Shown here in pieces: positions 1 to 8,987 of a DNA stretch of 48,026 nt. The notes beneath the pieces were generated by a model. It worked only from the letters and a program-made list of their open reading frames with translations. It was not told where the DNA came from and ran no database searches. Every line of letters begins with the position of its first letter. Positions within the stretch are counted from its first letter, which is position 1. A program made the translations under genes and the position numbers. The stretch covers positions 1-48,026 of the forward strand of contig MHEE01000006.1 of the NCBI GenBank assembly GCA_001805105.1, given 5' to 3'. This DNA is from Nitrospirae bacterium GWF2_44_13 (lineage in GTDB: Bacteria; Nitrospirota; Thermodesulfovibrionia; Thermodesulfovibrionales; UBA1546).

Positions 1-197
1 CTAATGGAACAGTAAAGTGGTTCAATGACTCAAAGGGTTTTGGCTTTATCACAAGCGAAGACGGCAGTGATGTTTTTGTACACCACACTTCAATCCAGGG
101 CAACGGCTTTAAGAGCCTTGCCGAGGGTGACTCAGTCAGCTTTGACACCGAAAAGGGACCGAAAGGCCCCAAGGCAATCAATGTAGCAAAGCTGTAA
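1..197 (+). CDS. Cold-shock protein (CspA family), 5'-truncated
   Basis: The window opens inside this gene; about 65 codons remain, read from base 3, ending in TAA at 195-197. The visible protein carries the RNP1-like stretch [11 protein letters not shown] and the RNP2-like stretch [10 protein letters not shown], followed by the usual C-terminal strand ending VAKL. These are the nucleic-acid-binding motifs of the five-stranded OB-fold cold-shock domain. CspA-type proteins bind single-stranded RNA and melt structure, and full family members are 65-70 residues, so only the first one or two residues are missing. Its promoter and 5' leader lie outside the window. A strong terminator follows directly. 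Confidence 0.95.
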   Translation, partial: NGTVKWFNDSKGFGFITSEDGSDVFVHHTSIQGNGFKSLAEGDSVSFDTEKGPKGPKAINVAKL

Positions 198-206
198 TTG
201 ACAGGC

Positions 207-238
207 AAAATCCCCCTTGCTTTTGCAGGGGGGATTTT
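207..238 (+). terminator. Rho-independent terminator of the cold-shock gene
   Basis: A 10-bp inverted repeat (AAAATCCCCC at 207-216, GGGGGATTTT at 229-238) begins 10 bases after the cold-shock stop codon and runs into a T-rich tail. The arms start with As and end with Ts, so it could also terminate on the minus strand, but no gene approaches from that side. Confidence 0.85.
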
Positions 239-254
239 ATTTTACGGGGGGACA

Positions 255-662
255 ATGGCAAACAGACAACATCACAGACAAAATCATGTCTTAAAGATGG
301 AATTAAAAAAGCAGGACAATATTGCTGCGGGTTTAGTTTCGGATCGATTCCCTACAGTTTCCGGCATCGTAATTCAGATAACATATTATCGCAAAGCGGC
401 AATTCCTCTTCTTATGGTGCGCACTGTTAATATTTGCCCTACCTCGTATGCCTATTTTAAAATGGACTGTATGATAAAGGGCTGTGACGGAGGCGGGTTT
501 GACCTCACTTCCGTAGTTATCAATATGATTAAAGCTCATAAGAAGATGAAGAGCGGGGCTCTCAATTGCAGCGGGACCGCTGATGCCATTGAGAGTGACC
601 ATGCGCGTATTGAGTATGCAGCCGTGATACAGTATAAAAGAGTCTCGGCCGTTAAGTCTTAA
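255..662 (+). CDS. Conserved small protein of unknown function
   Basis: I do not recognise a named family. The start is taken as ATG 255 because a G-run (246-251) sits just upstream as a ribosome binding site. The open frame extends to 198, but that would overlap the terminator. The 135-residue product has a basic N-terminus, no signal peptide and no membrane segment. It has four cysteines near residues 61, 72, 77 and 105, the middle two in a DCMIKGCDGG motif, which could bind metal or form a disulfide. The composition looks like a real coding region (alternating hydrophobic strands). The overlapping minus-strand ORF at 333-602 lacks such features. It probably has its own promoter, since it follows a terminator. 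Confidence 0.6.
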   Translation: MANRQHHRQNHVLKMELKKQDNIAAGLVSDRFPTVSGIVIQITYYRKAAIPLLMVRTVNICPTSYAYFKMDCMIKGCDGGGFDLTSVVINMIKAHKKMKSGALNCSGTADAIESDHARIEYAAVIQYKRVSAVKS

Positions 663-707
663 TTCATCTCGTTTAAACCACTTGTGGAATAAGTAGTAAG
701 CGAAGCC

Positions 708-2240
708 TCAAAACTGCCCCCTGTCCAATGTCCTGTACTGAATTGCCTCTGAGACGTGGTGGGACTGGATGCTCTCTGATGAATCAAGATCAGCGATTGT
801 TCTGGATAATTTGAGCGTCCTCGTATATGCCCTTGCCGAAAGCCCGAGCTTCTGCATCGCATTGTCAAGCAAAGACTGGGCGTCGGGTTTAAGCTTGCAG
901 TGTTTTTTGATATGCCTTGTTTTCATCTGTCCGTTTGAATAGACCTTATCGCTTTTAAATCTTTCCAGCTGGGCATCCCTTGCTTTTATAACCCGCTCTC
1001 TTATTGATGCTGATTTTTCTCCTGAATATTCTGTCGAGAGTTCTTTGTACGGCACAGCAGGCACTTCGATATGAATATCAATCCTGTCAAGCAGAGGGCC
1101 TGATACCCTGTGCCTGTACCTGTGTATCTGTCCCGGCGTGCATGTGCATTGATGCCTTGAATCTCCAAGATAACCGCAGGGGCATGGGTTCATTGCGGCA
1201 ACGAGCATGAAATTCGCAGGATAGGTTATTGATGCAACTGCCCTTGAGACTGTAACTTCCCCGTTTTCCAGAGGCTGTCTTAAGACCTCAAGGACATTCC
1301 TTTTGAATTCAGGAAGTTCATCCAAAAATAAAACGCCGTTATGCGCAAGGCTGACCTCGCCTGGTTTTGGGATAGTGCCGCCGCCTATCAGAGCGACATC
1401 CGAAATCGTGTGATGCGGCGACCTAAAAGTTCTCGTTGCAAGTAAAGACTGTCCTGTTTTCAGCAAGCCTGCAACGCTGTGGATCTTTGTTGCCTCCAAT
1501 GCCTCGTCAAAGGTCATCTTTGGAAGTATCGTTGGAAGCCTTTTTGAAAGCATTGTTTTTCCTGAACCCGGAGGCCCTATCATTAAAACATTGTGCCCTC
1601 CTGCCGCTGCGACCTCCAGCGCCCTCTTTGCATGTTCCTGCCCCTTGACTTCAGAAAAGTCATCTTCATACAGGGAATATTCTTCAAATGCTTTATCAAG
1701 GTCAAGGGTGAATATTTTTTCAGAGGAGCCGTTTTTCAGAAAATCTATTACATCTGGAAGGCTCTTCATCCCGAACACAGATACGCCTTTCACAACCGCC
1801 GCCTCAGATGCATTCTCCTCGGGAAGTATCACTCCTTTCAGCCCAAGGCTTTTTGCCGTTATAGCCATTGAGAGCGCGCCGCGCACAGGCTTTATCTTTC
1901 CGTCAAGCGACAGTTCTCCCGTAAAGAGATAGCCCTGTGTTGAATTCATCTCAAGGACGCCCTCTGCTGTGATTATTCCGATTGCAATCGGGAGGTCAAA
2001 AGATGAGCCTTCTTTTTTCAAATCAGCAGGCGCAAGATTAACGGTTATCTGCTTTAACGGAAAATTAAACCCGATGTTTTTAAGAGACGCCCTTACTCTG
2101 TCCCTGCTCTCTTTTACGGCAGCGTCAGGCAGCCCGACCATATTGAAATGCGGCAATCCCCTTGATGCAATGTCAACCTCAACGTCAACAGGATGCGCAT
2201 CAATCCCCACAACGCTTGCGCTAAGTATCTTGGAAAGCAT
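708..2240 (-). CDS. comM: YifB/ComM family Mg-chelatase-like AAA+ ATPase
   Basis: A 510-residue protein of the usual family length. The N-terminal ~180 residues form the Lon-protease-like (ChlI) fold typical of YifB. The Mg-chelatase AAA+ module follows, with Walker A GPPGSGKT at about 222-229 and Walker [12 protein letters not shown] at about 302-312, and a C-terminal Mg_chelatase_C helical part containing [19 protein letters not shown]. Between them is a Cys-rich loop ([10 protein letters not shown]...CTCTPGQ) that is a hallmark of this family. ComM in Haemophilus and relatives is a hexameric helicase that drives branch migration when transformed DNA is integrated. Whether this host is naturally competent cannot be read here, although a PilB-like ATPase lies 10 kb away. 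The gene stands alone, about 165 bp beyond the small lipoprotein gene. Confidence 0.93.
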   Translation of the reverse strand: MLSKILSASVVGIDAHPVDVEVDIASRGLPHFNMVGLPDAAVKESRDRVRASLKNIGFNFPLKQITVNLAPADLKKEGSSFDLPIAIGIITAEGVLEMNSTQGYLFTGELSLDGKIKPVRGALSMAITAKSLGLKGVILPEENASEAAVVKGVSVFGMKSLPDVIDFLKNGSSEKIFTLDLDKAFEEYSLYEDDFSEVKGQEHAKRALEVAAAGGHNVLMIGPPGSGKTMLSKRLPTILPKMTFDEALEATKIHSVAGLLKTGQSLLATRTFRSPHHTISDVALIGGGTIPKPGEVSLAHNGVLFLDELPEFKRNVLEVLRQPLENGEVTVSRAVASITYPANFMLVAAMNPCPCGYLGDSRHQCTCTPGQIHRYRHRVSGPLLDRIDIHIEVPAVPYKELSTEYSGEKSASIRERVIKARDAQLERFKSDKVYSNGQMKTRHIKKHCKLKPDAQSLLDNAMQKLGLSARAYTRTLKLSRTIADLDSSESIQSHHVSEAIQYRTLDRGQF

Positions 2241-2404
2241 TGTAGATTATATTTTCAAAGGCAGGGGAAATGCAAGGGAGCTTAAAAAACCTTCTCTGCG
2301 TCGTGGGACAAACTTAAAAGTTTTCTGAAGGAGATATTAGGGAAATAAAGGCAATGGCCTTGTTCAGAAAATCTTGTCCGCGTGTAAGAAAAACATCTCA
2401 GGGC

Positions 2405-2539
2405 TTAATGCTTTTCGTGTCCCGGATGCCCGGGGTGTTGCTCCCCTGTGCCCTTGTCATATGCTATAGTTCCACATCCTGATAAGCTTATGAATACAGT
2501 CAAAGCAACTGCCAAAACGATGAGGGAAATTTTTTTCAT
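2405..2539 (-). CDS. Tiny lipoprotein, His-rich tail
   Basis: A 44-codon ORF between clpX and comM. It starts MKKISLIVLAVAL, has a hydrophobic stretch and a lipobox LSGC (Cys22), then a short tail GEQHPGHPGHEKH with four histidines. Its ribosome binding site (AGGAGA) overlaps the clpX stop codon and the ATG is 11 bases after clpX, so it reads as the last cistron of the tig-clpP-clpX run. The processed lipoprotein would have only about 23 residues. The size and lipobox resemble entericidin-like peptides, but the His-rich tail is different and may bind metal. Function unknown. The remaining ~165 bp to comM holds nothing I can assign. Confidence 0.6.
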   Translation of the reverse strand: MKKISLIVLAVALTVFISLSGCGTIAYDKGTGEQHPGHPGHEKH

Positions 2540-2549
2540 GTCTTCTCTC

Positions 2550-3803
2550 CTATGCTGACTCTGCCTGTTTTTCGTATAGAAGGATGGGTTTTTCCTTTTT
2601 AATTATTGTATCTTCGTTTATAAGGCATTCTGTTATGTCTTTTTGTGATGGTATCTCATACATCACGTCAAGCATTATTTCTTCAAGGATTGCCCTTAAG
2701 CCGCGCGCTCCCGTCTTTCTCTCCGTCGCCTTTTTTGCAATTGCCCTGAGCGCGCCTTCCGTGAACCGCAGGCGCACATTATCAAAAGAAAGCAGTTTCT
2801 GATACTGTTTTATCAAGGCATTTTTAGGCTCTGTGAGTATCTTTACGAGCGCTGCCTCATCAAGCTCATCAAGGGTTGCAACAACAGGAAGCCTTCCAAC
2901 AAATTCAGGTATCATGCCGTACTTTATCAGGTCTTCAGGCTCTGCAATGCTTAAAACATCACCGATTTTTCTTTCTGAAGTCTTTAGAACCTTAGCGCCA
3001 AAGCCTACGGTTTTTTTGCCGGTCCGCTGTTTGATTATATCCTCCAGTCCGATAAATGCTCCGCCGCAGATAAAGAGTATGTTCGAGGTGTTGACCTGTA
3101 TAAACTCCTGCTGCGGATGTTTTCTTCCGCCCTGCGGCGGTATGTTTGCTGTTGTGCCCTCAATAATTTTAAGCAGCGCCTGCTGCACTCCTTCTCCGGA
3201 GACATCGCGCGTTATTGAGGGGTTTTCTGATTTTCTGCTTATCTTGTCAATCTCATCTATGTAAACTATTCCTCGCTGTGCCCTTTCAACGTCATAGTTT
3301 GCAGCCTGAAGGAGTTTGAGTATTATATTTTCAACATCCTCTCCTACATATCCTGCCTCTGTGAGTGTTGTTGCATCTGCCATTGTAAACGGCACATCAA
3401 GAAACCTGGCGAGCGTCTGAGCAAAGAGCGTCTTTCCTGTGCCTGTGGGGCCTATCAAAAGTATGTTGCTTTTTTGCAGTTCGACATCAGTTTTTGTCCC
3501 GGCTTTGACGGGATAAATCCTCTTGTAGTGATTGTGCACTGCAACTGAAAGTATCTTTTTCGCCTTTTCCTGTCCGATAACATAGTCATCAAGGAACTGA
3601 TAGATTTCTTTTGGCGCAGGCAGTTTTTTAAGCGCGGCTGTTTCTGCTGTTGGAAAAAGCTCGTCAGCCATTATCTCATTGCAGAGTTCCACGCATTCAT
3701 TGCATATGTAAACGGTAGGGCCTGCAATAAGTTTTTTTACCTCATCCTGTCCCTTGCCGCAGAACGAACATTTCAGGATATTTTCATCTTTCTTAGACAT
3801 CAA
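2550..3803 (-). CDS. clpX: ATP-dependent Clp protease ATP-binding subunit ClpX
   Basis: 417 residues, as usual for ClpX. The N-terminal C4 zinc-binding domain uses Cys12, Cys15, Cys34 and Cys37 (CSFC...CNEC). The AAA+ module has Walker A GPTGTGKT at 118-125, the pore loop GYVG at 151-154 and Walker B IVYIDEID at about 179-186. ClpX unfolds tagged substrates and feeds them into the ClpP chamber. The neighbouring clpP and tig genes give the classic order tig-clpP-clpX on one strand. The 93-bp gap to clpP contains repeated CACTGACAC words rather than an obvious promoter. Confidence 0.97.
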   Translation of the reverse strand: MMSKKDENILKCSFCGKGQDEVKKLIAGPTVYICNECVELCNEIMADELFPTAETAALKKLPAPKEIYQFLDDYVIGQEKAKKILSVAVHNHYKRIYPVKAGTKTDVELQKSNILLIGPTGTGKTLFAQTLARFLDVPFTMADATTLTEAGYVGEDVENIILKLLQAANYDVERAQRGIVYIDEIDKISRKSENPSITRDVSGEGVQQALLKIIEGTTANIPPQGGRKHPQQEFIQVNTSNILFICGGAFIGLEDIIKQRTGKKTVGFGAKVLKTSERKIGDVLSIAEPEDLIKYGMIPEFVGRLPVVATLDELDEAALVKILTEPKNALIKQYQKLLSFDNVRLRFTEGALRAIAKKATERKTGARGLRAILEEIMLDVMYEIPSQKDITECLINEDTIIKKEKPILLYEKQAESA

Positions 3804-3896
3804 ACCTCCAAAATTCAGTGGCAGTCTCTTAAAGTATCAGTTTTTAGTGTCTGTGTCAGTAGACAATTTTTTACTGACACGAACCACTGACACTGC

Positions 3897-4487
3897 CTAC
3901 TTGCTTTTAATAGTATGTATTACCTCATCAACAAGTCCGTATTCTTTTGCCTCGGTTCCTGACATGAAGAAGTCTCTGTCCGTGTCAGTCTGTATTTTTT
4001 CCAGAGGCTGTCCTGTATGAGCGGTGAGTATCCTGTTAAGGGTGTCTTTCATCTTTAAGATTTCCCTCGCATGTATTTCCACGTCTGTTGCCTGTCCGTG
4101 AAATCCTCCCATGGGCTGATGAAGCATAATCCTTGAATGAGGAAGCGCAAACCTCTTGCCTTTGGCGCCTGCCGTAAGCAGAAGCGCACCCATGCTTGCC
4201 GCCTGTCCTATGCAGTAAGTTGCAATATCAGGTTTCACATACTGCATTGTATCGTAGATTGCAAGGCCTGAGGATACAATGCCGCCGGGAGAATTAACAT
4301 AGATGTGAATATCCTTATCGGGGTCATCAGACTGAAGAAAGAGAAGCTGCGCTATTACTGCATTTGCAACGCTGTCATCAATTGCCGTTCCAAGGAAAAT
4401 TATCCTGTCCTTAAGAAGCCTTGAGTAGATATCATAAGCCCGCTCTGTTCTTCCTGTCTGCTCAATTACAAATGGGATTATGCTCAC
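3897..4487 (-). CDS. clpP: ATP-dependent Clp protease proteolytic subunit ClpP
   Basis: A 196-residue serine protease with the complete catalytic triad: Ser98 in GQAASMGA, His123 in MLHQPMGG and Asp172 in TDRDFFMS. It forms the double heptameric chamber that partners ClpX. The start is GTG at 4487, one base after the tig stop, with an AAAGGAG ribosome binding site inside the end of tig, so the two genes are translationally coupled. No signal peptide. Highly conserved and complete. Confidence 0.97.
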   Translation of the reverse strand: MSIIPFVIEQTGRTERAYDIYSRLLKDRIIFLGTAIDDSVANAVIAQLLFLQSDDPDKDIHIYVNSPGGIVSSGLAIYDTMQYVKPDIATYCIGQAASMGALLLTAGAKGKRFALPHSRIMLHQPMGGFHGQATDVEIHAREILKMKDTLNRILTAHTGQPLEKIQTDTDRDFFMSGTEAKEYGLVDEVIHTIKSK

Positions 4488-4488
4488 A

Positions 4489-5739
4489 TTATTCTCCTTT
4501 CTCTACAACTGCTCTGGTAAGCAGGAGGTCTAAGACTTTTTGTTCATATATGTTATTTCTGAGTCCTTCCAGCGAACCGTCTCTCTGCGCATATATCTTT
4601 ATAAGGGATTCAGGCGTCATGGAAAGCTGCTGTGAAATTTCAAGAATTTTTTCTTTAAGCTCCTCGTCTGTTACTGTTACTCCTTCCTTTTCTCCGATAA
4701 CAGAGAGAAGAATCATTGCCCGTACATTTTTTATTGCATCAGGCTTTAATTCGTCACGGAGGGCAGCTTCATCCTTGTCGGATTTCTTTAATGTCTTTGC
4801 CTCGTGAACGATAGCTGCCAGCTCCTTTTCAAGCATTGATTCGGGAATGTCAAAATCATGCGAACCCGTGAGGGATTCAAGTATTTCATCCTTCTGTATT
4901 TTTTGTGTCTGTTCTTTTTTTGCCTTTTCAATCTCTTCCTTCGCGCCTGTCTTCAGCGCATCAAGGTTTTCAAACCCGAGGTCTTTTGCAAGCTCGTCGT
5001 CTATGGCAGGAAGGATTTTTTTCTTTACGGCATTAACGATATTTTTTATCAGAACCTTTTTCCCTGCAATAGCCTTTGCGTGGAAATCCTGGGGGAATTG
5101 CGCTTCAACCTCAGCGGCGTCGCCTGCTTTTTTGCCTATGAGGCTCTCTGAGATTTCCTTTGGCAGGCCTGTGAAACCTACCATAAAAACCTGATCTTTT
5201 GCAGTGGTTGTCTGGTCGTCATATTTCATTTCATAGTCAATGATTAATAAATCTCCGGCCTCTATCGCTTTGTCTGCAATCTCATAGGTGGCCTTGCCTT
5301 CCTGAAGCTTTTTTAATGAGTTCTCAACCTCTTCATCAGAGACGGTCACGGGAATATCTTTTGTTTTGATGCCTTCGTATTTCAGGTTTTCAATCTTCGG
5401 CCGTATCTCAAGGGTGAAAGACAGCGAAAGCGGATTGTTGCGCTCGAAGTTTACTCCTCCCTCAAGCTCAGGCCTTGCAACAGGCACGATAGCAGCTTCT
5501 TTTAATGCCCTGTCATAAAACTCAGGGATGACTTCTTCCAAAGCCTCTGCCTCAGCGCTCTTTCCATAGTGTTTTTCAATGATGTTCATAGGTGTTTTCC
5601 CGGGCCTGAACCCGGGTGTCTTTGCTTTCTGACGGGCTTTTTCAAGAGAGTTTTTAATCTTTTTTTCAATAGCCTCAGACGGTATTTCTATCTTCAGGCG
5701 TTTCTTCGTTGTGCTGAGATCTTCTACTGCTTTAAGCAA
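4489..5739 (-). CDS. tig: Trigger factor, ribosome-associated chaperone
   Basis: The longest frame begins at 5802, but a strong AAAGGAGG site lies a few bases before TTG 5739. Starting there gives the family-typical N-terminus (M)[19 protein letters not shown] and 416 residues. The ribosome-binding signature GFRPGK falls at about residues 43-48. A PPIase-like FKBP domain follows (about 150-240) and then the helical C-terminal cradle. Trigger factor docks at the ribosome exit tunnel and shields nascent chains. It is the first gene of tig-clpP-clpX, preceded by a good sigma70-type promoter. Confidence 0.95.
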   Translation of the reverse strand: MLKAVEDLSTTKKRLKIEIPSEAIEKKIKNSLEKARQKAKTPGFRPGKTPMNIIEKHYGKSAEAEALEEVIPEFYDRALKEAAIVPVARPELEGGVNFERNNPLSLSFTLEIRPKIENLKYEGIKTKDIPVTVSDEEVENSLKKLQEGKATYEIADKAIEAGDLLIIDYEMKYDDQTTTAKDQVFMVGFTGLPKEISESLIGKKAGDAAEVEAQFPQDFHAKAIAGKKVLIKNIVNAVKKKILPAIDDELAKDLGFENLDALKTGAKEEIEKAKKEQTQKIQKDEILESLTGSHDFDIPESMLEKELAAIVHEAKTLKKSDKDEAALRDELKPDAIKNVRAMILLSVIGEKEGVTVTDEELKEKILEISQQLSMTPESLIKIYAQRDGSLEGLRNNIYEQKVLDLLLTRAVVEKGE

Positions 5740-5773
5740 ATAAGCCTCCTTTGGCAAATTATGTGATTCATTT

Positions 5774-5802
5774 AATATAAAATAATATGGAAACTTAGTC
5801 AA
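5774..5802 (-). promoter_or_regulatory. Sigma70-type promoter of tig-clpP-clpX
   Basis: On the minus strand, TTGACT (5802-5797) and TATATT (5779-5774) are separated by exactly 17 bp, about 35 bases upstream of the TTG start of tig. This is the best-looking promoter in the region and supports the shortened start of tig. Confidence 0.65.
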
Positions 5803-5862
5803 TTTGAGGGCTTTTCAGTAGGCTTGGGTAGAATACTTGACAGCGGGAGGAGGTAAACTTAT

Positions 5863-6117
5863 TCAAAATAGTGCACCCTGCAATTCTCGAGGCCTGCTGT
5901 CAATAGTGGACACAATTGGCTCATGCCGCAATTCTCTTTTCATAGAACTTTTTTGGGAATAGATACCCCACCTTTTCTGCTTCCCCTGCCTGTTGTAGAA
6001 GATTTCTATGTATTCTGTGATGTCCTCAGTAGCCTCCTGCCTAACCTCCTCCGTGTACTTCCCATACGGTATTCTCTCCATTAAGTTATTTTACCTCAAC
6101 CATGGTGTCCACTTTTT
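5863..6117 (-). mobile_element. Internally deleted IS3-family remnant (MITE-like)
   Basis: A 72-codon ORF (6081-5863) joins the start of an IS3-type OrfA (MERIPYGKYTEEVRQEA) directly to the end of OrfB/transposase (EDITEYIEIFYNRQGKQ), so all of the DDE catalytic core is missing. Terminal inverted repeats can be read: about 5902-5924 on the left and 6096-6117 on the right share AGTGGACAC perfectly and about 17 of 24 bases overall. The ORF reads through the left repeat into flanking DNA. The element is therefore non-autonomous and about 215 bp long. Its right end abuts the stop codon of the HNH gene. No clear target-site duplication could be made out. Confidence 0.65.
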
Positions 6118-6444
6118 TCAGCTTACCGCATAATCGCTTTTCATCCTCTCAATATATTCGTCCCATTCCATAGGCAGCATGTGTTTTTTTTTGCTGTTAC
6201 ACCCCTTGCAGGAGGGGACCATATTCCCTTTTGTTGATTTTCCTCCGCGTATGATGGGGACGATGTGGTCCATTGTGAGTTCTTTAGGACTGAATTTTTT
6301 GTTGCAGTAATAACACCTGCCTTCCGAACATTTTCTTTTCCACCACTGGGATTTTCTGAGTTCGCGGGCTTTTGCCCGTTCCCTCTTAATCTCATCTTCT
6401 GTGACGCAAGAAATAAAAAATTCCATTTCAGTTTTTGATTTCAT
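6118..6444 (-). CDS. HNH endonuclease
   Basis: The core reads CYYCNKKFS...LTMDHIVPIIRGG...NMVPSCKGCNSKKK: two CxxC zinc pairs flanking the DHIVP/GG/N pattern of the McrA-like HNH nuclease fold. Such small proteins are stand-alone nucleases of unclear role, often in mobile or defence contexts. The start is uncertain. ATG 6444 overlaps the end of the diguanylate cyclase gene, ATG 6426 lies just past its stop, and the frame is open to 6510. Only the shorter versions avoid deep overlap. The stop coincides with the end of the adjoining IS remnant, so the last residues may have been changed by that insertion. Confidence 0.8.
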   Translation of the reverse strand: MKSKTEMEFFISCVTEDEIKRERAKARELRKSQWWKRKCSEGRCYYCNKKFSPKELTMDHIVPIIRGGKSTKGNMVPSCKGCNSKKKHMLPMEWDEYIERMKSDYAVS

Positions 6445-8488
6445 TCCAGAGCACGCTCCGGTTCCTTCCATTGTGCTTTGCATAGTAAAGCGCCTCGTCA
6501 GCCTTCTCAATGAGTTCTTCCTTGGTTTTGGCGTCCGAAGGGGTGGTGGCTATGCCGATACTCAGCGTGACCTTGAGTTGCGAGGTATCGGAAGAAAAAG
6601 ATGCGCTCATGACAGCCTTTCTTAATCTCTCTGCGATGTTCATTGCCCCCTTGCTGTCTGTCCGCGGCAGTATTGCGGCAAATTCTTCCCCTCCGTACCG
6701 CGCGGGCATGTCTATGTCCCTTATTGCCTCTCTTATAATATTTGAAACTTCTTTGAGCACGAGATCTCCTGATGGATGTCCGTAGGTGTCGTTTATTTTT
6801 TTAAAGAAATCAATGTCTGCCAGAAGCAGAGAAGTGGGCTCCGAGTATCTGCTCAATTTTTTAAGTTCTTCGGAGAGTTTTTCCTGAAAAACCCTGTGAT
6901 TGAGAAGGCCGGTGAGGCCGTCTGTGGTTGCAAGTTTTTCTATCTCTGCATGCAGTTTGGCATTTGCGATGGATGTTGCCGCCTGATTGCACATTACTTT
7001 CAGCAGTTCCATCTGGAATGTATCAAGAAAGTCTGCTTTCCCTGAAGACATTACAAACAGTCCGAGCAGTTTGCTCTCGTAAATCAAGGGTATTACAAAA
7101 ATGGAGCGTATATCCTCTGCGCTGAAAGGCAGCACTGAAGCGCGGTAGTCTTTCATGTCAGCCATGTAAATGGGCTGTCTGTTTTCGACCGCAATATTAA
7201 TGAAGGCGCCTTTCAGGTCAAATATGGTTTTGTTCCCTGCCGTTTGCGACTCATGCAGAGATATCCTGTCTGTAGTGTATATTAATTCAAACTGTTTGCC
7301 TGATACCAGGAAGAAGAACGCATGCGAAGACGCAATCTTTCCAGCCCCTTCGCACAGCTTTTCAGCAATCACGTTTAAGTTGAGCGATGCAACAAGTTTG
7401 GAGCTTTCCTCATTTAATATTTTTAAGCCGTTGTAGTCGCGCTCAAGTTTCGGATAAATTCTCTCCCTCTCAATAATTCTGACGAGATGAGCGGCAAACA
7501 TCTGCATTGTATTCCTGACAGGCTCGCTGAAGGCATGATAAATGGGACTGTCGGCAGTAAGGACTCCGGTTAATGTATAGCTGTCCATTACAGGCATAAT
7601 AAGGATAGATGAAACCTTCTTATTTTTTATATAACCGATTTCAGAGATGCTTTTGTTTGCCTCGCCGGAGTAAAAAGTTTTTTTTGTTTTAAAGCATTCA
7701 GCAATGATGCCTTTGCCGATAGTAATTATATCGCCCTTCTCTTCGGTTGAGCATCTCAGCGTAAAACCTCCGCTTGAGGCGGACTGGTGCGGCACGAAAA
7801 AGTTTACTGAATCGGCAAAGACAGCATGTTTTATTGCCAGCAGAAGCTCTTTAATTTCCTCGTCTGCTTTGAGCATTGATGAAAAATAGTGTGATACGGC
7901 TTCATTGCCGTCTATTAAGTCCATGTCTGTTTCAGTAATAGCCTCGTCAGCGTGTTTAATTGTTTTCAGAGCAGCGTAATCTTTGCCTTTTCCCTGCCTG
8001 AACCGGTCAAGTATCACAGAGGAGATGACCGCTGTAAGCAGCAGTGAAGCCGAGAAAGCAATTTCCTCCCCGAGCAGCTCGGGGTTCACAAATAAAGCCT
8101 TCAGCCTGAGGAGCATGACAAGAAAAGACAGAGGCACAACAGTCTGCCAGCCATAAAAAACAGAGGCAGAGACAACAAGCGGGAAATAAACAGGCGTAAG
8201 CCACGCTAAATTTAGTGCGGTGATTATGCCTGCAAAGAGGAGAGCCATGGAAAAAAGAAACTCTACAGAGGCTTTTTTTCTTTTAGATGTGAAATGAAGT
8301 ATCGAATATACAATGGCTGTTGCCGCACTGAACGAGAACCACAGGACAGGCATTGTTGCGGGGAAATCTTTCAGGAGGCCCGCCCATGTCATGACAAGAC
8401 AAAGCAAGGGGATAGCCTTTTTTATCCAGAAGCCCTGCCCTTCTTTATCTCCTCTTCCCTGAAGAATTTTTTGTATAGCACTTCCCAC
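6428..8488 (-). CDS. Membrane-bound diguanylate cyclase (GAF-GAF-GGDEF)
   Basis: A 686-residue signalling enzyme that makes c-di-GMP from two GTP. About six membrane segments occupy residues 24-165. Two GAF-like domains follow (about 200-345 and 365-510), then a GGDEF domain with the active-site motif GGEEF at 599-603 and the inhibitory I-site RDID at 590-593, exactly five residues upstream. It is therefore expected to be active and feedback-inhibited. The start is GTG 8488, with GGGGAG six bases upstream, inside the 3' end of the DUF507 gene (67-nt overlap), implying coupling to the rpsF-ssb-rpsR run. The GAF ligand is unknown. Confidence 0.92.
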   Translation of the reverse strand: MGSAIQKILQGRGDKEGQGFWIKKAIPLLCLVMTWAGLLKDFPATMPVLWFSFSAATAIVYSILHFTSKRKKASVEFLFSMALLFAGIITALNLAWLTPVYFPLVVSASVFYGWQTVVPLSFLVMLLRLKALFVNPELLGEEIAFSASLLLTAVISSVILDRFRQGKGKDYAALKTIKHADEAITETDMDLIDGNEAVSHYFSSMLKADEEIKELLLAIKHAVFADSVNFFVPHQSASSGGFTLRCSTEEKGDIITIGKGIIAECFKTKKTFYSGEANKSISEIGYIKNKKVSSILIMPVMDSYTLTGVLTADSPIYHAFSEPVRNTMQMFAAHLVRIIERERIYPKLERDYNGLKILNEESSKLVASLNLNVIAEKLCEGAGKIASSHAFFFLVSGKQFELIYTTDRISLHESQTAGNKTIFDLKGAFINIAVENRQPIYMADMKDYRASVLPFSAEDIRSIFVIPLIYESKLLGLFVMSSGKADFLDTFQMELLKVMCNQAATSIANAKLHAEIEKLATTDGLTGLLNHRVFQEKLSEELKKLSRYSEPTSLLLADIDFFKKINDTYGHPSGDLVLKEVSNIIREAIRDIDMPARYGGEEFAAILPRTDSKGAMNIAERLRKAVMSASFSSDTSQLKVTLSIGIATTPSDAKTKEELIEKADEALYYAKHNGRNRSVLWNEIKN

Positions 8489-8706
8489 TCAGGACTCCCC
8501 TCAGATAATTTTTTTGAAAAGGATTGTAGCTTTTTTCTCACAGCTGAGTCTATATCCTCTCCAATCTTTAATTCATTAACGATGATTCTTTTAATCTCAC
8601 GCCTTATTTTTCCTTCCTCATCGTTAATATCAATTAAATTCCTGCTGATAAGCCCCTGAAGAAGCATATGCGTGAGGTGAGTTATCTTTTCCTCAGAAAG
8701 CATCAT
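8422..8706 (-). CDS. DUF507 family protein, copy B
   Basis: 94 residues, mostly charged helix, with the family pattern of an N-terminal hydrophobic helix (ITHLTHMLLQGLISRNLI) and an acidic or basic C-terminal half. DUF507 proteins have no established function. The gene overlaps its twin upstream by 4 nt and the diguanylate cyclase downstream by 67 nt. The two DUF507 proteins are divergent paralogues, which suggests a heterodimer. That is inference from adjacency and similar length only. Confidence 0.8.
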   Translation of the reverse strand: MMLSEEKITHLTHMLLQGLISRNLIDINDEEGKIRREIKRIIVNELKIGEDIDSAVRKKLQSFSKKLSEGSPEWEVLYKKFFREEEIKKGRASG

Positions 8707-8984
8707 AGGATGAGATTTCTCTCTTTCACGATCTTTTGTTTAGTCAGTTCGAAGAGTTTTCTGTAGTCAACTTTGCCGCGCTCTATCGCCGAATTATGCT
8801 TCCTGAGCATTTCTCTTACCTCATCGTTAATCCTGTCCTCGGCCATGAGCTCATCCATGATGAGCTCCTCTGTATTGGATAGTAACTGCGCTATCGGGAT
8901 GCGCGGAGTGATAAGCTGCTTTGAAATAATGCCATCTACGACTTTTTTAGTTATCAGAGACACCCATGTTTTGGGGATTCTCAT
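8703..8984 (-). CDS. DUF507 family protein, copy A
   Basis: 93 residues starting MRIPKTWVSLITKKVVDGI, similar in layout to the next gene (helix, LITPRIPIAQLL turn, then EELIMDELMAEDRINDEVREML). No membrane segment or catalytic motif. It starts three bases after rpsR and overlaps copy B by 4 nt, so both DUF507 genes travel with the S6-SSB-S18 operon at the position where rplI is found in many bacteria. Confidence 0.8.
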   Translation of the reverse strand: MRIPKTWVSLITKKVVDGIISKQLITPRIPIAQLLSNTEELIMDELMAEDRINDEVREMLRKHNSAIERGKVDYRKLFELTKQKIVKERNLIL

Positions 8985-8987
8985 GCC

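Noticed and set aside
198-254. Upstream extension of the small unknown ORF to 198
   Set aside because: It would run through the cold-shock terminator; ATG 255 has a ribosome binding site.
5740-5802. Longer trigger factor N-terminus from 5802
   Set aside because: It overlaps the promoter and gives 21 residues foreign to the family; TTG 5739 with AAAGGAGG fits.
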